NCBI GenBank assembly: GCA_049325475.1
Contig: JBMOLN010000007.1
Location: 1 to 64,000 of the forward strand
Direction of reading: 5' to 3'
Source: MWCR01 sp049325475
Lineage (GTDB): Bacteria > Patescibacteriota > Patescibacteriia > 2-12-FULL-60-25
Length of the DNA stretch: 64,000 nt
In this document: one piece after another, positions 62,119 through 64,000 of the stretch
Position numbering within the stretch: position 1 is the first letter of the stretch
Layout of the letters: every line of letters starts with the position of its first letter
Notes under the pieces: model-generated
What the model was told of the DNA's origin: nothing
Seen by the model: only the letters and a program-made list of their open reading frames with translations
Databases searched by the model: none
Translations under genes and position numbers: made by a program

Positions 62119-62769
62119 TCAATCAAAATACTTCTCCCTGTAAAACCTGATCAACTGCTCAACTTCCGGAATACAAGAAGGATCTCCGGTTCCAACTTTG
62201 GTCTTACGCTGAACCTCTTCCAATGTCTGTGCGCCATCAAGCACCGCTTCCTCAATATCATGATCCGTAATTTTTAAAACCTTATCGATGATACGACCCG
62301 CCTCAATCTCAATCTTATCCGTCTCGCCTTGTTTGCGGTAATAATCATTAATTGCGGCACGCAGAGCCTTGTCACCAAGCACAGAACAATGAATTTTCCT
62401 GACCGGCAATCCGTGCAAACGTTCCGTAATATCCTGCGGACGCAAAGCCCGCGCTTCTTCCAGCGTCATGCCCTTCCCCTCTGTCACCATCACGCTCATC
62501 ATGGATGTTGCGGCAATCGCACTGGCGCAGCCAAATGTCTTCCACTTCAAATCCTTAACACGGCGTGTTTTTGGATCAACCCTGATCCAAACCCGCATCA
62601 CATCTCCGCAAGCCGGCGAACCAACCATGCCCTGCCCGTCCGCTTTATACCCGGCTTCATCCTCCATAAAATTCTTAGGATGAAAAAAATGCTCCTTAAC
62701 CACATCGGAATAAAAACCACCGCCTCCCTGGCGATTTTTTACATCAACTTGCTTTATTTTTTTACTCAT
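62119..62769 (-). CDS. nifU: Fe-S cluster scaffold, NifU/IscU-like, with degenerate BFD-type tail
   Basis: 216 residues. The IscU fold has its three cluster Cys (SPACGD Cys54, FGCAS Cys81, IHCSV Cys128). The C-terminal ~55 residues (ITDHDIEEAVLDGAQTLEEVQRKTKVGTGDPSCIPEVEQL) follow the BFD [2Fe-2S] pattern of NifU but keep only one Cys, so that domain probably no longer holds a cluster. It lies 63 nt after iscS on the same strand and receives sulfur from it. Confidence 0.9.
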   Translation of the reverse strand: MSKKIKQVDVKNRQGGGGFYSDVVKEHFFHPKNFMEDEAGYKADGQGMVGSPACGDVMRVWIRVDPKTRRVKDLKWKTFGCASAIAATSMMSVMVTEGKGMTLEEARALRPQDITERLHGLPVRKIHCSVLGDKALRAAINDYYRKQGETDKIEIEAGRIIDKVLKITDHDIEEAVLDGAQTLEEVQRKTKVGTGDPSCIPEVEQLIRFYREKYFD

Positions 62770-62784
62770 AAAATTTACCTTTAT

Positions 62785-62840
62785 CGTTTATCATTAACCA
62801 TTCATCATGCGTTGTGCGCTGTGCACTCTGCATTATGCAT
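62785..62840. repeat. Heptamer-period array between iscS and nifU
   Basis: CATGCGT, TGTGCGC, TGTGCAC, TCTGCAT, TATGCAT units. The iscS stop lies within it. Confidence 0.75.
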
Positions 62841-64000
62841 TTCTCGTAAAGCGAGTCATGTCTAAAGAAACCGGACTTATCGCTCTAAGCCGTTTCACAA
62901 TATCGGGCATGACTTTAATTACATAATCAATATCTTTCACTTTCGTGGATTTCCCTAGAGTAAATCTAAGCGATCCATGAGCGGCTTCATAGCTCATGCC
63001 CAGGGCCAGAATCACATGAGATGGGTCCAGGGACGTTGAAGCGCAAGCCGAACCGGTTGAACAGTAAACCCCTTTGGCATCCAAATACAACATTGCCGCT
63101 TCGCCCTCTATATCCATAAATGAAATATTTACATTGTTAGGCAAACGATTTTTTAGATCACCGTTTAAACGGGATTTTGAAATCTTTAATAATCCTTCAA
63201 CTAACCTGTTGCGAAGCTTAACCAGTCTTTCCGACTCTTTTTCTCTCCCCGCTTGCGCGATATCTAATGCTTTAGCGAGTCCTGCAATCCCAGGCACATT
63301 CTCTGTTCCGGATCTCAAACGTCTTTCCTGACCTCCTCCGTATATCAGAGGCTCGATTTTTATTCCGCGGCGCAAGTACAATAATCCGACTCCCTTTGGT
63401 CCGTAAATCTTGCCTCCATTCAAGGTCAACAAATCAACGTGCAATTTTTCAACATTCAAATCCAAATATCCTGCCGCTTGGCAAGCATCGGAATGAAAAT
63501 AGGGATATGCGCTACCTGTGGCTTTGCGATGTTTTAGAATGGCTTTGCCGATTTCGGCTATTGGCTGGATTGTGCCGATTTCATTGTTTGCATACATGAT
63601 GCTTATAAGCATGGTTCTGTCAGTTATTGCTTTGGCGACATTGGCGGCAGACACAATTCCTGATTCATCGGGCCGTATCTGTGTCAATTCAATCAAGCGC
63701 TCATGTTCCAGTTTTAACAACGGCTCCAAAACAGCCGGATGCTCAATTGCCGAAGTAATCACATGCGGAATTGCATCTTTACCTTTGCGTTTTTTTACTT
63801 CCGCAGTTGCATAATTCACCACTCCCATAATTGCCAAATTATCCGACTCGGTTCCGCCCGAACAAAAAACCATTTCATCGGCGTGTGCGTTTAAAATCTT
63901 AGCCAGCTTTTCTCTTGCGGTTCTTACGGCTTCCTGAGCTTTTTGTCCCGGTGCGTGCAGCGATGAGGGATTTCCATAATACGTATCAAAATACGGCATC
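62833..64000 (-). CDS. iscS: Cysteine desulfurase (5' end beyond the window)
   Basis: About 388 residues visible; the coding sequence continues past the right edge, so only the extreme N-terminus is missing. PLP-enzyme motifs: FCSGGTESDN, HSDACQAAG, LTLNGGKIYGPKG (PLP Lys) and the catalytic loop CSTGSACAS. It transfers cysteine sulfur to the NifU scaffold next door. The substitution NGGK where most have SGHK is a mild oddity. The last residues lie next to a heptamer array. Confidence 0.92.
   Translation of the reverse strand, partial: MPYFDTYYGNPSSLHAPGQKAQEAVRTAREKLAKILNAHADEMVFCSGGTESDNLAIMGVVNYATAEVKKRKGKDAIPHVITSAIEHPAVLEPLLKLEHERLIELTQIRPDESGIVSAANVAKAITDRTMLISIMYANNEIGTIQPIAEIGKAILKHRKATGSAYPYFHSDACQAAGYLDLNVEKLHVDLLTLNGGKIYGPKGVGLLYLRRGIKIEPLIYGGGQERRLRSGTENVPGIAGLAKALDIAQAGREKESERLVKLRNRLVEGLLKISKSRLNGDLKNRLPNNVNISFMDIEGEAAMLYLDAKGVYCSTGSACASTSLDPSHVILALGMSYEAAHGSLRFTLGKSTKVKDIDYVIKVMPDIVKRLRAISPVSLDMTRFTRNA

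Overview
The window looks like part of a small, moderately AT-rich bacterial chromosome using the standard code (TGA is used as a stop, for example in ATGA gene overlaps). Several traits together fit Patescibacteria (CPR), although no single gene proves it: a 23S-5S rRNA unit with no 16S gene beside it, insertions inside the 23S gene, many genes whose -10 box lies about 6 nt before the start codon (leaderless transcripts), and many unrecognised small proteins. TGA-recoding lineages (Gracilibacteria, Absconditabacteria) are excluded.

Layout. 0-8.5 kb: hypothetical proteins, a CaCA exchanger, a Kef-type antiporter with a TrkA-N domain, a histidine phosphatase, an AI-2E/PerM-type permease and a YfiH-type protein. 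8.5-12.8 kb: a copper operon of CsoR repressor, an HMA-TauE/SafE-cupredoxin fusion, and CopA. 12.8-27.5 kb: a sirtuin, tRNA-Ala, a Nudix hydrolase, a lysine-rich histone-H1-like peptide behind a very AT-rich leader, an endonuclease-Q-like PHP protein, a LytR_C protein, a hexapeptide-repeat protein, a TrmB-type regulator and several unknowns. 27.6-31.3 kb: 5S and 23S rRNA on the minus strand, divergent from rlmH. 33.0-37.4 kb: a GC-rich accessory island of six unknown small genes (two lipoproteins), followed by a ~1.27 kb strongly structured non-coding locus with its own consensus promoter and terminator. 37.5-49.4 kb: tRNA-Leu, an ABC exporter, EF-P and an EpmA-like ligase, a fatty-acid-hydroxylase-like protein, tRNA-Gly, an ABC1 kinase, a dCMP deaminase and the rpsF-ssb-rpsR operon. 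49.7-62 kb: a cluster of very large coiled-coil envelope proteins (two are paralogs), a cytoplasmic cNMP-binding-like coiled-coil protein, a lipoprotein with an internal duplication, a TRM11-like methylase and a ferredoxin. 62.1-64 kb: nifU/iscU and iscS, the latter running off the right edge.

Two genome-wide patterns stand out. (i) Most intergenic spaces carry degenerate tandem arrays with a 7-nt period. The same kind of array also lies inside coding sequences (rlmH, epmA, a TRM11-like gene, a lipoprotein gene) and builds the arms of the intervening sequence in 23S rRNA helix 45. (ii) Many arrays end in a -10 box immediately before a leaderless start codon.

The strongest candidates for something undescribed are the 36.06-37.36 kb RNA locus with its GC-rich gene cassette, the heptamer-array system, and the paralogous coiled-coil envelope proteins at 49.8-56.2 kb.
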